This document shows positions 48,318-59,792 of a stretch of DNA of 64,000 nt, in pieces (position 1 is the first letter of the stretch; every line of letters starts with the position of its first letter). The notes under the pieces are model-generated. The model searched no databases and was not told the origin of the DNA. It saw only the letters and a program-made list of their open reading frames with translations. The translations under genes and the position numbers were made by a program. The DNA is from Gordionus sp. m RMFG-2023 (Eukaryota; Nematomorpha; Gordioida; Chordodea; Parachordodidae): assembly GCF_954871325.1 (NCBI RefSeq), contig NC_088775.1, positions 46,043,561-46,107,560 on the forward strand. Reading direction: 5' to 3'.

Positions 48318-51300
48318 GTGGTGCCTCCAATTAAAAGATTGTATTTAAAAAAAAATTAATCCGGAAGACCAATGACTACCATTACGAAACAGGCCAGAAA
48401 ATTATAAAAAGAAAAAAGGAAATTCGTTAAAAAAAGGTAAAATTTGATTTTTTTTTTGGAAATTTTATGTATTATTGTGTATTAATAATTTTCGGAATAA
48501 TTTCGGTATTGTATATTTTATCATTTAAGACAGTGAAAATTTTTTTGATAAAATTATTGATAAGTTTATTATAGAGTTAAAGAATTTTAGATTTGAAAAT
48601 TAAGAATTTAAAGTAAAAATAATTTTAAGAAAATGCTAAATCGCAAAAATATTAAGACCAACAATTATTTTGAGGTCAAAAATGTTGAGCCTTTAAGAAT
48701 GTATTTTGGAATATTAGTGGTTTTTATATTATGGGTTATAATATATTTTTGGTATAAGAAAAGAAATGGAAATAAAGATATAAATCGAGTAAGAGTGTTA
48801 GAGCAAGTGGAAATGGAGAAAAATAAAAAAAATTTAAGAATTTAAGAGGAATATTGAAAATTTATTTATTGAAATATATATGGTAAAAAATGGAAATGAT
48901 AAAAAGGAAATATTAAAAACAGATATCGTCAGAGATTCTGAAAAAAATGTATGTGAAATTGATATTAATAAAACAGATTTCGTTAGAGAGTCTGAAAAAA
49001 GAGAAAATGGAAAAATTGGAGAAAATGAAAAAAAAGAGGAAAAGGAAATTAAAAAAATGGAACATAAAAAAAAGGAGGTTAATATTGAAGAAATGAGAAG
49101 AGAAATGAGGGAGGAATGGGAAAGTGAAAGGAAGGAAATAGAGAAAAAAGAAATGGAAGAAAGGAAGAAAATGGAAAAATTGGAGTTGATTAAAAAGGAA
49201 AAAGAGATGTTGAGAACAGAAATGACAGAAATGAAAATTAAAATAGAAGAATTGGAAAAGAAAAATGAAGGAAAAGGAGTGTATGGGAATGATGAAAGGG
49301 AAAATAAAAAGTGTTATAATTGTGGGAAGTTTGGACATATCAGTAGGGGTTGTAATGAAAGGAGAAATCCAAATATGTTAACCATAATTTGTAAAAGGTG
49401 TGGGAATAAAGGGCATAAAACTGAGGAGTGTTATGTTCCGGCGTACAAATTGTTGAATAAAAATCAAAAGGCTTGTGGAAATTGTGGAAATTTTTGTCAT
49501 GGTCATGATAAGTGTTTTAACAATCAACAAGAAAATTCTAAAGCATTTCCGGCGGTAGAATATATAAAAAAAGGGGGAAAAAATATCTATGAAAAAAGGA
49601 ATGTCGAAGATGTAACATGTTTCAAATGTCGTAACATTGGGCATTATGCGAGAGATTGTCCCGTCACATGACTATATGGTGGACAGGAATCCATATGTGG
49701 GGTTATAACATCGGAAAACCCATTGGACAAGGGAAAAACTTTATTATTAGGAAATGTATTAAATATTGAAAATAATTTGGAAATCGAAGAATGGAAAAAT
49801 TGTAATAAATTAGTGGTTAAAAATAAAGGGAATGAGTGGCGGGCAAATATACAAATTTGTATTATACCAGATTTGGTGAAAAAAGATATTAATTATGATG
49901 AATGTTCGAGGGTGAAAATTAATGTGGGAAACAAGGAAATTGTAATGTTATTAGATACGGGGGCAACTATATCGGTAATGGGGTATAAGGAATTTTCAAA
50001 TTTATGGCCGAATGAGCAATTAATAAATGATAAAATGATAATTAAACAGTTAAATGGAACTGTAATTTCGTTTTGGGGAAGGTGAATTTACCAGTGTTAG
50101 TTAAAGGGGTAGTACAATTTTTGGATTTGTGGATAATAAAAGAAGAGGTTGGTGCGATTTTGGGATGGAATTGGATATCTAAATTTGGATTAGAAAATAA
50201 ATTTTTGAATATATTTCAAGGGAAAATGGATGATAAAAGCATTGAAAAGTTAGAAACATCCGTAAAGGAGGTGGATATTAAAAATTCGGAAAATGAATTG
50301 GTGGAAAATGAAATTTTGGAGAATAGTAAAATGGAGAATATGGAAAATGATAATCAGGAAGTTGTGATAATGAAATAAATGTAATTTCGGAAATTGGAAT
50401 ATTAAAAATCGAGGAAATTAAAAATTCGAGAAAAGATTTTGAGGAAATTCAGAGAAATGAAATAATTATAAATGGAAAAATGGATCAGGAGGAGCCTGAT
50501 CGTGTGAATAATGAACAAGCTATAATATATGATTCTGGGTAAAATGTTAATTTGGATATTGATGATATTTTTGTGGATGTAGAGATGGATAATATTTTGG
50601 AAACAAGTGATGAAAATTTTAATTTTGAGGTAGACAAAAAGTTGATTTCAAGGGAATCGGGATTGGAGGATAGTTATATGAGTGGTGATGGAATTTACAA
50701 AGATTCGAATTTAGAGAGAGAAAAATTGTCTGTAGCACAAAATTTTCTGGTGAAATTGGTTAGAAAAAAAATAGAAAATGAAAGTAAAGAAGATTTAGTG
50801 GTGTTAAGGAAGGCAATGGTTAATTTGAAGGAAAAATATAAAGAAATAATTTTTGATGAAAGATTGGGACGTTTAGTAGATTATGAAGTAGATATACGTT
50901 TGAAAGAAGGGTTTATTCCACAATATTGTGCTGTTAGGAGGGTACCGTTTGAATGGAGAGCAGAAATGGAAAAAGAATTGGAAAAAGAATTGGATAATTG
51001 GTTAAGAGATAGAATAATTTGTCCCATTGGATACAGTGAATGGGCAACTCCATTAGTTCCGGTAAGGAAAGCTAATGGTAATTTAAGGATTTGTGCGGAT
51101 TTTAGAGTAACTTTAAATCCATGGGTTGTGGAAGTAAAGTATCCGTTGCCGAGAATTGAAGAAATTTTAGCGAATTTAAAGGGGGCGAAGTATTTTTCAA
51201 AAATAGATTTTTCATGTGCGTATTTGCAGTTACCTATGAAAGAATCTACGAGGAAATTGTTAACCATAACGACGTAAGGATTGTTTACATTTTGTATATT

Positions 51301-53450
51301 GCCATTTGGATTAAGTATTTCGGCACCAATTTTTCAGAGGACAATGGCTGCGGTTTTTCAAGGGTTAGAAGGTGTTTTTTATTATATGGATGATGTATTG
51401 ATTACAGGAATAACGGTAGAACAACATAATAGAAGGTTGGAAGAGGTTTTTGAACGAATAAAAGTTAAAGAATTGCTTGCGAGTAGTGAAAAAAGTGTTA
51501 TGGGAGTTACCGAAGTTGTATATTTGGGACATAAGATAAATGGAATAGAGGTAAAACCGTTGGATAAAAATTTGATAAGTATTGCTATATGAGAAAGCCG
51601 GTGAATAAGGCTGAAATTCAATCGTTTATGGGAATGGTAAATTATTACCATAGATTTATTGAAGATTTTGCAAAGGTAGCAGCTCCCTTATATGAGTTAT
51701 TACGGAAAAATGTATCTTTTGAGTGGAAAGATGAACAAGTGGCGTTTGAGTGGTTAAAATTACAAACTAGCAAGGAGCCTATTTTAGTATGTTTTAACAG
51801 CGAATTGGAGGTTATTTTGGCGGTAGATGCCTCGAATAAAGGTGTTGAAGGAGCTTTATTGCATGTGATAGAAGGTTTAGAAAGACCGGTAATATTTTTT
51901 TCGAGGGTATCAGAGAGGTGGAAACCAGATATTCGGTGATAGAACAAGAAGCTTTGGCAGTTATTTTTGGATTGACAAAATGCAGAGAATATTTGATAGG
52001 GAGGAAATTTGTAGTGTATACAGATCATAAACCCTTAATACATCTTTTCAAAAAAGATAATAAGCAGTTAATGATGTCGCCTCGGTTGCAAAGGTGGTTA
52101 CTGCTGGTGGGAAGTTTTGATTTGGAGTTGAAGTATAGGCAGGGAAAAGAGAATCATTTTCCGGACATTATGTCTAGATTAGAAATCATTGATGAGAAAC
52201 AAGAGGTGAAAATTGATGAAGAAAATGGAGAGGAAGCTCTTATCAGGATGTTAACTAAAGTGTTAAAGGGTAGTCCTACCAAATGGGAGGATATTCAGAG
52301 ATATACTATGAAGGATGAAGAATTGAATTTGGTAAAATTGTAGATTACTGGGAAAAAACCATGGAGTGATCAGGGAAGGAAATTTAAAAATGTGGAAGCG
52401 GAATTAATTATAGTAGATAAATGTATTATGAGAGGAAATAGAGCGATCATTCCTCGTAATTTAAGAGGAAAATCTTTAGATATTTTACATGCGGGTCATC
52501 AAGGAATTACGAAAATGAAACAATGGGGACGGGAATACATATGGTGGCCAGGTATGAATGAAGAAATTGATAAATTAGGGGAAAATTGTGAGGTTTGTAA
52601 TGCCTGTGCCAATATGCCCCCTAAAGATAAAAATAGTAGTTGGCCGAAAACTAAAGAACCTTGGGAAAGAATTCATTTGGACTTTTTCGAGTGGGAAGGG
52701 AAAAAATTTGTTTTAATGGTGGATTCTTTTTCGAAGTGGATAGAATTCGTGGAGGTACATGGGTTATCCACGGGAATTGTAATAAAATTTTGTAAAAAAA
52801 TATTTTCGAGATTTGGGATACCGAAAGTTATGGTATCGGATGGAGGTCCAGCATTTATTAGTACACGATTTAAAAATTTTTGTATCAAATTAAATGTAAA
52901 TCATATAGTTGCACCACCGTACCATTCTAGTTTGAATGGACAAGCGGAAAGGATGGTGACGATTGTTAAAAGTTGGTTAATGAAAACTAAAGATAACCGA
53001 AGTGAAATATGGGTATTGCAGTTGTATTATAATAATGCTAAAGGAAAGATGGTAAATCGCCTACGGAAAAATTGTTAGATCGAAAAATAAATATGTTTTT
53101 GGATATGTTGAAACCTGGGGAAATTGTGAAGATACAGGAGAAGGAAAATCAGGTGAAATATATAGTGAATCAATTGGGGTTAGAATGTATGGAAAAGGAA
53201 AAAAATGGGAAAAAGGCGCTGTGATAGAATTTGGGGAATAAATTATGTTCAGTAGTAATGGAAAATAAAAGTGTAGAAATGATACACTGTGATCAATTAA
53301 GAAAGAGGGGGAAATAAAGTGGGATAGAATAAAAAATATATATAGAATTTAGAAATATAGAATAGAATAAAAGGTTATATATATAATTTAAATATTTTAA
53401 ACCATTTTAATTATTAAATTAATTGGAACAGGAATATCTTAGTCGATTTC

Positions 53451-53660
53451 GATTATTAAAATATTTGTTCGGGTCATTTCGAATTATGATTATTAAAATA
53501 TTTGTTCGGTTCATTTCGAGTTGTGATTATTAAAATATTTGTTCGGGTCATTTCGAGTTATGATTATTAAAATATTTGTTCGGTTCATTTCGAGTTGTGA
53601 TTATTAAAATATTTGTTCGGTTCATTTCGAGTTATGATTATTAAAATATTTGTTTAAGGA
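53451..53660 (+). repeat. 37-bp tandem repeat, about 5.7 units, within element B
   Basis: GATTATTAAAATATTTGTTC followed by GGTTCATTTCGAGTTRT recurs at 53,451, 53,488, 53,525, 53,562, 53,599 and 53,636, exactly every 37 bp. It lies between integrase and the 3' LTR. No such array is present near the 5' LTR, so it is not part of the LTRs. Confidence 0.92.
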
Positions 53661-54329
53661 TTATAAAAAAAAACTGAGATATAGTTTGATATATATGTAT
53701 ATGTATAATTGAATAGATGAGATACATATAACTGAATATGTTGATAATTCGTTTGGTTTAACAAAAATGTATATTGCAGGTCATCTTTTGTTTTATTAAA
53801 TATTTGTTCTTAAGTGAAGTGAAGCATATCGTGGTTAGTAGTTTTTTTTTGTGTTAAAAAAAACAGTTGAGAGATAAAAGTAAAAGTTGAAGAGGGGAAT
53901 TATTTTATAGTAATGTAAATTGTGTTAACTTTTTAAATTGATAGAATGTTGAGATAAGAAATCAATTTATTTGGTAGAAAGATACTCATTTATATTTAAC
54001 GTAAAAGTTATTAATTTTATTATTAAGTGAAACATATGTACCGAGAAATTAAAGAGTTGATAAGAAAAAGGAGAAATTTAAACAACTTATGAATTATTAT
54101 TAAAAAAGTGAAATTTATGCAGCAAGAGATAAAAAGTTGATTTAAAGAGGTTTGGAAAGTATATTTTTTGAAATAAATAATGATGGTGGTGAGTGGATTA
54201 AAAAATGTTATTTGTTTATCAAATTAATTGTTTATTGTGAAAATAATAATTAAATATAAGTTGGAATAAATAAGAAAAGTTAATGATGTTTAGTAAATAA
54301 TTTTATTAATAAAATTCGGAAAATTTGTT

Positions 54330-54870
54330 GAAAAATTTATTGATAATAGGAGTGACCATGAACACGTATTACGTTAACTTAAAATCTAGTATCCTGCAGA
54401 TCAATGAAGCGCAAGCAGGAACTGCTTTAGCCTGTGCATGGACAGAACTGGCAAATAGGAAGGAGGAACTTGTGAGAAATGGTCAGCCACCAAACCAATC
54501 AACGATAAATGTGCAACCATCCTTTCATAGATCAAGGAGAGTGTTCAGCAATTGTTCAACAGACCTATATTCCGTTTAACTTGTTTTGCCTGTGGAACAG
54601 ATGGACACAAAGCAGCTAACTGTCCCAGCAATACTTATGTTATCAATAATAATGATAATAACCAAAATAAAGTCAATGATTAGAATTTTGCTCGTGCTAA
54701 CACAATTCTGGATCGTTCTAATGTAATCCTGCCTAAGCAAGTACTCATGAATCAGAAGAATTTTGGAGTGCGTAAGACACTTATGAAAAAACCAGCATTG
54801 CAAAGGAAAAGACCCGTCAATTTTTCTACTAAAATGAACGTAGCTGAAGAAGTGCAACAATAATTCGCAG
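54330..54870 (+). pseudogene. Nucleocapsid-like segment in the 3' part of element B
   Basis: A second gag-like piece lies downstream of integrase, with the CCHC knuckle CFACGTDGHKAANC (about 54,582-54,623) and basic flanks. It differs in sequence from the knuckles in element B's own gag, so it may derive from another retroelement or be an accessory part. It is a fossil fragment. Confidence 0.5.
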
Positions 54871-54992
54871 AGATGGGTATAAATGAAGTTAATGAATAAA
54901 GAGGAACAATATATATTATAAAATGTAATATTTTTATATATATATATATATATATTTAGTAACCTGAGAACGCCTCTTAAAAATAAGGGAGG

Positions 54993-55166
54993 TGTTCTAG
55001 GTATATGTTTATTATTATTATTGTTATTAATTTAAAAGAAAATAATATTGATTTTTTTTAAATGTATTAATATATTTTTTTTATTGATTGATTGTTAGGT
55101 TTTAGTTTTTGAAAAATAAAAAATTTTTAAGTATACAAAAGTAGATTTTTAAGTATAATCTCAAAA
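54993..55166 (+). repeat. 3' LTR of element B
   Basis: 174 bp copy of the 5' LTR, preceded by a purine tract and followed by ATTAC (55,167-55,171). Confidence 0.85.
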
Positions 55167-55171
55167 ATTAC

Positions 55172-55468
55172 AAAAGTAAGTGTCGTTGGAAAAAATACGG
55201 TGGCAAAAAAATTAAAAACAATTTCAGTTTTGGAAATTATAAAAAAAGAAAAAATCCTCCCGATTATAAAAATTTCCTATACTTCTTCTACAGAGCCTTA
55301 TTCAGATTCTGCATCATTTTTTTATAAATGCGAAAAAACAACATTTGATATTATGTCCCTTCACTACCTGTCAAAATTTTGTCATTGTTTGTGGCAGAAA
55401 CCTCTAAAGCTATAATTTTACGTGTTTATTAAAAAATGTATAAATATTTTAAAACTATTCCATTGCAT
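55172..55468 (+). promoter_or_regulatory. Region upstream of the SPC12 gene
   Basis: About 300 bases between element B and the SPC12 start codon. A TATAAATA box-like sequence lies at 55,439-55,446, only 23 bases before the ATG. A 71-codon frame at 55,200-55,415 has no recognisable relatives. The gene's promoter must lie here or inside the retroelement LTR, whose end is 300 bases upstream. Confidence 0.35.
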
Positions 55469-55809
55469 ATGGTATCTATTTTTTAGAAATTTATAATGTT
55501 TATTTTAGGATTATGAAGGACAATTGCTAGCTGAAAAAATATACCAATCTATCATAATTATATTTGGGGTAAATATATAAAATTTTAGGTAACCCATTTT
55601 ATTTTAGGTTTTAGGTTTTCTTCTGGGTTATTATTTCCAGTTGTTTTCTTATACGGTATATTTATTGGGAATAGGCATTTTGATATCTTCTTTAGTAAAT
55701 ATATCTAATATGGTTGTTATTTATACTTATGTTAAAATAGATGGTTATACCAGCATGGCCTATTTATAGACAAAAACCTTTAAAGTGGCAAAAACTTAAG
55801 GATAATTAA
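55469..55809 (+). CDS. SPCS1: Signal peptidase complex subunit 1 (SPC12), 4 coding exons
   Basis: Exons 55,469-55,471, 55,509-55,568, 55,608-55,694 and 55,741-55,809, separated by GT-AG introns of 37, 39 and 46 bp, all phase 0. The 72-residue product starts MDYEGQLLAEKIYQ, as animal SPC12 starts MDYKGQKLAEQ. Two membrane segments follow (about residues 15-30 and 34-50) separated by a short GYYFQLFSYT turn. It ends IPAWPIYRQKPLKWQKLKDN; the PPWPIYRRHPLKWLP-like motif is the family's hallmark. SPC12 is a non-catalytic ER-membrane subunit of signal peptidase that shields membrane segments from cleavage. Human SPCS1 is about 100 residues; this one lacks the basic C-terminal tail. The first coding exon is the ATG alone. 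All splice sites and the frame are intact, so I take it as a live host gene between transposons. Confidence 0.92.
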
Positions 55810-55934
55810 TATTTTTATATAACATTTATATTTATTTAAAAGATTGTTATCAATATAGCATTTGAAATTAATAAAAAATGAAGTTATATTATATGAATAG
55901 GATTTTAAACAATTTTTAAGCTTATGAATACTTT

Positions 55935-56355
55935 TTATTGCCATATAAAACCAAAATTGTATAATAATAATTCTTCCAAATTAAACTTTGTGTTTCTACC
56001 AGACTTATTCTTATGTTGGCAATTGAAGCAAATTTTTATCTCAAAGCAAAATATTATTTTAAAGTATATGTATACAAAAATCTAATTACTTTTTTCTTTT
56101 CATCATTTCTTTTTACTCACATACATAATAGATTTTTTGATCTGAATCTGTTAGGCTTGGTGGTAACCAAAAAATTCTAATTTAAACATTGTTAAATAAT
56201 TGATTTGCTATTTTTTTTTGATAAAAAAATGATTGATTATTTATGCTCTAAATTAATAAATGATGCTTTAAATTAATAAATTAAATGCCTATTTTTTAGG
56301 TTACAAATTTTTAAAATTTCCAAACTCCATATAAAATATCAGATTTAAGAGATTA
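55935..56355 (-). CDS. Candidate 50-residue host gene, 3 exons, convergent with SPC12
   Basis: On the minus strand, exons 56,355-56,305 (Met at about 56,331), 56,176-56,125 and 56,009-55,935 join across GT-AG introns of 128 and 115 bp with consistent phase (2, then 0). The second donor, GTATGTGAG, is strong. The product begins MEFGNFKNLIFWLPPSLTDS, continues DQKIYYNKSGRNTKFN and ends LEELLLYNFGFIWQ, then TAA. I recognise no family. Its frame stays open across two splices without being low-complexity, which is uncommon by chance in this A/T-rich DNA, but an extra upstream exon cannot be excluded and the whole may be fortuitous. It converges on SPC12 with 125 bp between stop codons. Confidence 0.3.
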
Positions 56356-56925
56356 CTGAAACAAATTATTTTAGATTAATTTCTCTATCTTCATTTTATA
56401 TCCTGACCTACTATATTCTCAAAGTGAGTTGGAAGAATTTCAATTTTTAAACAGATCTCATGATGGGGTCCCACAATTTTTTAGTTTACATGTAAAATCT
56501 TACTCCTGTATTTTGAAATCTCCCACAATTTTAAAATGTCTCCCACAATAAAATTAGCATTTTAATCATTTTTATTTATAAATAATATTTTTGAGAAACA
56601 GTATTTGATTATTTTTATATTTTTTTAAACAAATTTTAATTTTTTTTCCAAAAAACATGTCTAGTTTGTTAATTTCCTTCTTCCTAATTGTTTTATTTAA
56701 TGATAACATAACATCAGATAAAATCTGTTTGTATTACTTTAAATTTAGGAATTAGGATAGGAACATTTTATCTGAACTGGACTATATTTTTTGAGATTAA
56801 ATTATCATTATATTCATTATAATATATAGCATAATTATCTATCTATAATATATATAAAAGCTTTGTCACAGTCACAGTGTGACAATTTATAGTAAATATT
56901 TAAATATTCACGATTTTTTAAAAGT
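56356..56925. other. A/T-rich interval upstream of the tRNA-like sequence
   Basis: No supported gene. A minus-strand frame with CLKIEILPTHFENI at about 56,408-56,452 could be another exon of the neighbouring candidate gene, but its phase does not fit the next acceptor. CTCCCACAAT recurs at 56,520-56,550. Confidence 0.35.
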
Positions 56926-56995
56926 GTCTATGGCCTAATCGGCAAGAACGTTAGTTACAAATGTGAGGGACATGGGTTCGAATCCCAGCAAAGAT
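56926..56995 (+). tRNA. tRNA-like sequence with A and B boxes and oligo-T end (possibly pseudo or SINE head)
   Basis: Seventy bases from GTCTATG to CAAAGAT. An A-box-like TGGCCTAATCGG and a canonical B box GGTTCGAATCC are present. The T arm TGGG-TTCGAAT-CCCA pairs fully, the anticodon stem ACGTT/AATGT pairs (one G-U), the acceptor GTCTATG/CAAAGAT pairs at six of seven places, and the D arm GCC/GGC pairs at three. The loop AGTTACA places TTA at the anticodon position but lacks the usual U33, so identity is uncertain. Seven or more T's directly after the 3' end fit an RNA polymerase III terminator. The A-box sequence is closest to tRNA-Arg types. It may be a degenerate tRNA gene or the head of a tRNA-derived SINE. 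Confidence 0.5.
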
Positions 56996-57378
56996 TTTTT
57001 TTCTTCTAATCTGGCAAAATAAATAGATATCTTTTTGGAAGAAAAACGTCGTTCGTTACCTCCTAGAGGTAACCAGTGATGGTAACACGTTATTTTTTTT
57101 GAGTAAAGTTAACGCAAAACATTACTCGCTACTTTAAATTTTTTTCCTAAAAAATATGAAAAAAACATATTTAAGCCGACTTTTTAAGTCAAACCATCAA
57201 ATTCTTTCATGTTTATTATAAATTTTCGTTGTTAAATTGTCAGTCACGATTGTTAATCTAATTAATATTGAATCAATCAAGATTCTTATTCTCTAATATT
57301 ATAATTTATTTTATAAAGATAATTATATCAATTGTACATATTACTTCAGACAAATGATTTAACCTGCCCTGGCCCCAA
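56996..57378. other. Interval with a short perfect hairpin and a dispersed repeat
   Basis: GTTACCTC-CTA-GAGGTAAC at 57,055-57,073 forms a perfect 8-bp stem with a 3-base loop. The following CAGTGATGGTAACACGTTA resembles the end of a small hAT-type element. The part at 57,230-57,320 is shared with 18,690-18,790. No gene seen. Confidence 0.45.
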
Positions 57379-57519
57379 TATGAAACCAGGGCGGACTGTC
57401 AATGCTAGAGCCTCGTGAGCATTTTTTTTATAGCGGCCTCATTTTTATGGATGCTTCCACCCCTCAAACTCCCCATTTTGCGGGTCTTCGGCCTGCTTTT
57501 GCAAGACCTTCATGGCTTC

Positions 57520-59700
57520 TTCGTACATGATTTTTATTACTTCTTATTTTTGAATATAAAATCAAACGATTTACATTTTCAATAAAATAAAAAAATAGTA
57601 CACAATGATCATATATTTTATTTTAAAAAATTGCACATCTAAAATCATATTCATTGCACATATAAAAAATATCATTGCAAATATAAAAAAATATTCATTG
57701 CACATGTATATTTTACTAGTAGATAGCCTGTCAAAAATGACAATGTATGAGAATTTTCTCCTTACTTTTATGCTAGTTGTTACCTGATATTTGAACATAA
57801 TATCCAATTTTTATTCTTTATAACCCCCCTCCCCCTTCAGGCCAGGTTTAATCCGTTAAAACTAAGTGTAATATTCAAAATATATTTAAAGTTTTTACTT
57901 AATATCAATATCATTTGTTAAATATTACTGATCACCTATGCCTAATATTTAATATTTAAAAAAATTCCCAAGCAAGGTACGCCATAATAATTTTGAAAAA
58001 ATTGTTCCAGCCCAATGAAAGATCATAAAGTTGAGAACTGAAAAAAAATATCTAAAAAATTATAATAATTTTCCACAAGTCCAGCCCAAAATAATTTAAA
58101 AAAATATTTTCAAAGTCCAGCCCAACCCATAGTAATTTTCAAAATTGTTCCCAGCTTGGAGATAGGTAAATCTCTAAAAATCATCTCTATTTTTTATTCT
58201 TTTTAACCTCGCTCACCACTACTTTAGACCAAGGCCAACATATTAAGACTAAGAGTGAATACTATTTTTTTGAGCATAAGCCTTAGTTTTTTTATCAGGC
58301 CTGGCCATGTCTTCAAAAAAAAATTACAGGTCAATGTCTAACCCATATTTAAAATTAAAATTTTTTAAGCATATGACCTTAATAATTTTGAAAATTTTTT
58401 CCCAAGCCAGGTCCAAGCCCATATTAATTGTGGAAAATATTTCCCAAGCCCAGCAAAACCGATAATAATTAATTTTTTCCGTGGATCCAGAAAAATATGT
58501 CCAATGTAAGGGGTTTATAAGAATTAAATCTGTTTTATATGTACATTTTTTTGCCATTCTATATTATTGAGAAAATTTTTCAAAATAATTTATTATCAAA
58601 TGCAGGGTAAATATCTGATTACCACCCATCATTCTAATGGTTAACTCCTGGCATTTTTATGAAATTCATGAATACATATTAAAGTACCATGCCTTTTATA
58701 AATTCGTGAAAAATTTTCATCCTAATTTAAATTTTAAACAGACAACCACCCCTCCTGATATGTGATTTATTACTTAGGTACAAAATATAAAATTAAATTT
58801 AAGATATTATTAAATTACAATAGAAAAAATTAAAAGATATTATTAAATTACAATAGAAAAAATAAAAAGATATTCTAAGTTAACAAATAATAGGAGATTA
58901 ATTCAATCATAGTCAAATTATATATAAGTAAAACAAAAAAGTTTTACATTTAATCAAAAATGTTATAAGTTATATGAATGAATAACATACATTAAACACA
59001 TATGAAGTGATGAGAAAATATACAAAACTATGAAATGCATGTAAAAAGGCATCTTTAGATAAGATAAAAGAGGTACTCAGTTGAAAGTTGCATGAATAAC
59101 ATGGGATAGCCTAATAATGGCAAAATTTTAAAAATATCAGCTATGCTAATCGCAATTGAGTTGTATCAAAGAACAAAACCAAAATCTGCTTCCATAATAA
59201 AAATTCCATTGATTTACTAAGTTGCAAAATTAGAGACCTAAGCAAAAGTGATAATTCATAAAGCATGGCTTTTAATTTAATTCATCCATCATCAAATTAA
59301 GGAGAAAATTCTAATTTTTTGTCAAACTGATCTATCATTTAGTAATCACATAAATGCAAATATTTACTTATGCATAAAAATTACCTAATTAAAAGACATA
59401 TAATTGTATAAAATTCAAATATATCCATTCTTCGATAAAATCTTTATTGTAAGAAATATTTGATAATTTAAACATTGATACTGTGAAAATCTAGATATTA
59501 ACCCTCTGATGAAATGGTTAGGCTATATTTTGTTTTCTGATGAGGTATCTTAGGTATAATCATCATTAAAAATATCATATATAATCAGATCCAAATTGCA
59601 AAAGACCTATGATTATAGATAGATAGAAGATATTATAATATTAGCGCCAAATATACAAACCACCTGGAGCCTCTTGTCTAATAAGAGCTTGCAACCTAAC
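57520..59700. other. Non-coding left part of the 57,387 hAT element
   Basis: No transposase sequence can be recognised although the C-terminal half of the gene should lie here. Degenerate ~50-bp repeats around CCCAAGCCCAGCCCAA occur at 57,960-58,460. The rest is A/T-rich. Confidence 0.5.
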
Positions 59701-59784
59701 AAATTCACCCCGAATATTTGCAGCACCATCAAATAATTCTCCAATTATATTTCTCATTTGAATTACATTTTTCAAAAAGCATTA

Positions 59785-59792
59785 ACTTAAGA
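59785..59792. repeat. 8-bp target-site duplication ACTTAAGA (left)
   Basis: ACTTAAGA precedes the left end CAGGCGCGTAACC and is repeated exactly at 61,371-61,378 after CTGGATACGCCACTG. Confidence 0.9.

Larger units (their letters stand above)
48135..55166 (+). mobile_element. Ty3/gypsy-type LTR element B (7.0 kb), with two LTRs, broken
   Basis: Bounded by direct LTRs of 183 bp (48,135-48,317) and 174 bp (54,993-55,166), both starting TGTTCTAGGTATAT, and a 5-bp duplication ATTAC. A possible primer-binding site TGGTGCCTCCAAT follows the 5' LTR, and a purine tract AAATAAGGGAGG precedes the 3' LTR. Parts: a gag region (about 48,650-49,650) with a Lys/Glu-rich coiled coil and several CCHC knuckles, protease (about 49,900-50,050), reverse transcriptase (about 50,900-51,500), RNase H (about 51,800-52,200), integrase (about 52,400-53,050). 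The 1.9 kb after integrase holds a 37-bp repeat and a nucleocapsid-like segment. LTRs differ at only a few percent by eye, so it is fairly young; about half a dozen disruptions are present. Confidence 0.88.

Noticed and set aside
48880-49671. Lys/Glu-rich 260-residue frame as a host coiled-coil gene
   Set aside because: CCHC knuckles and its position ahead of protease and reverse transcriptase identify it as gag of element B.
53451-53660. 37-bp repeat as part of element B's LTR
   Set aside because: It is absent near the 5' LTR and lies 1.3 kb before the 3' LTR boundary set by the direct repeat.
58324-58557. Minus-strand 77-codon frame in the outer hAT
   Set aside because: It runs through degenerate CCCAAGCCCAGC repeats and has no transposase motifs.
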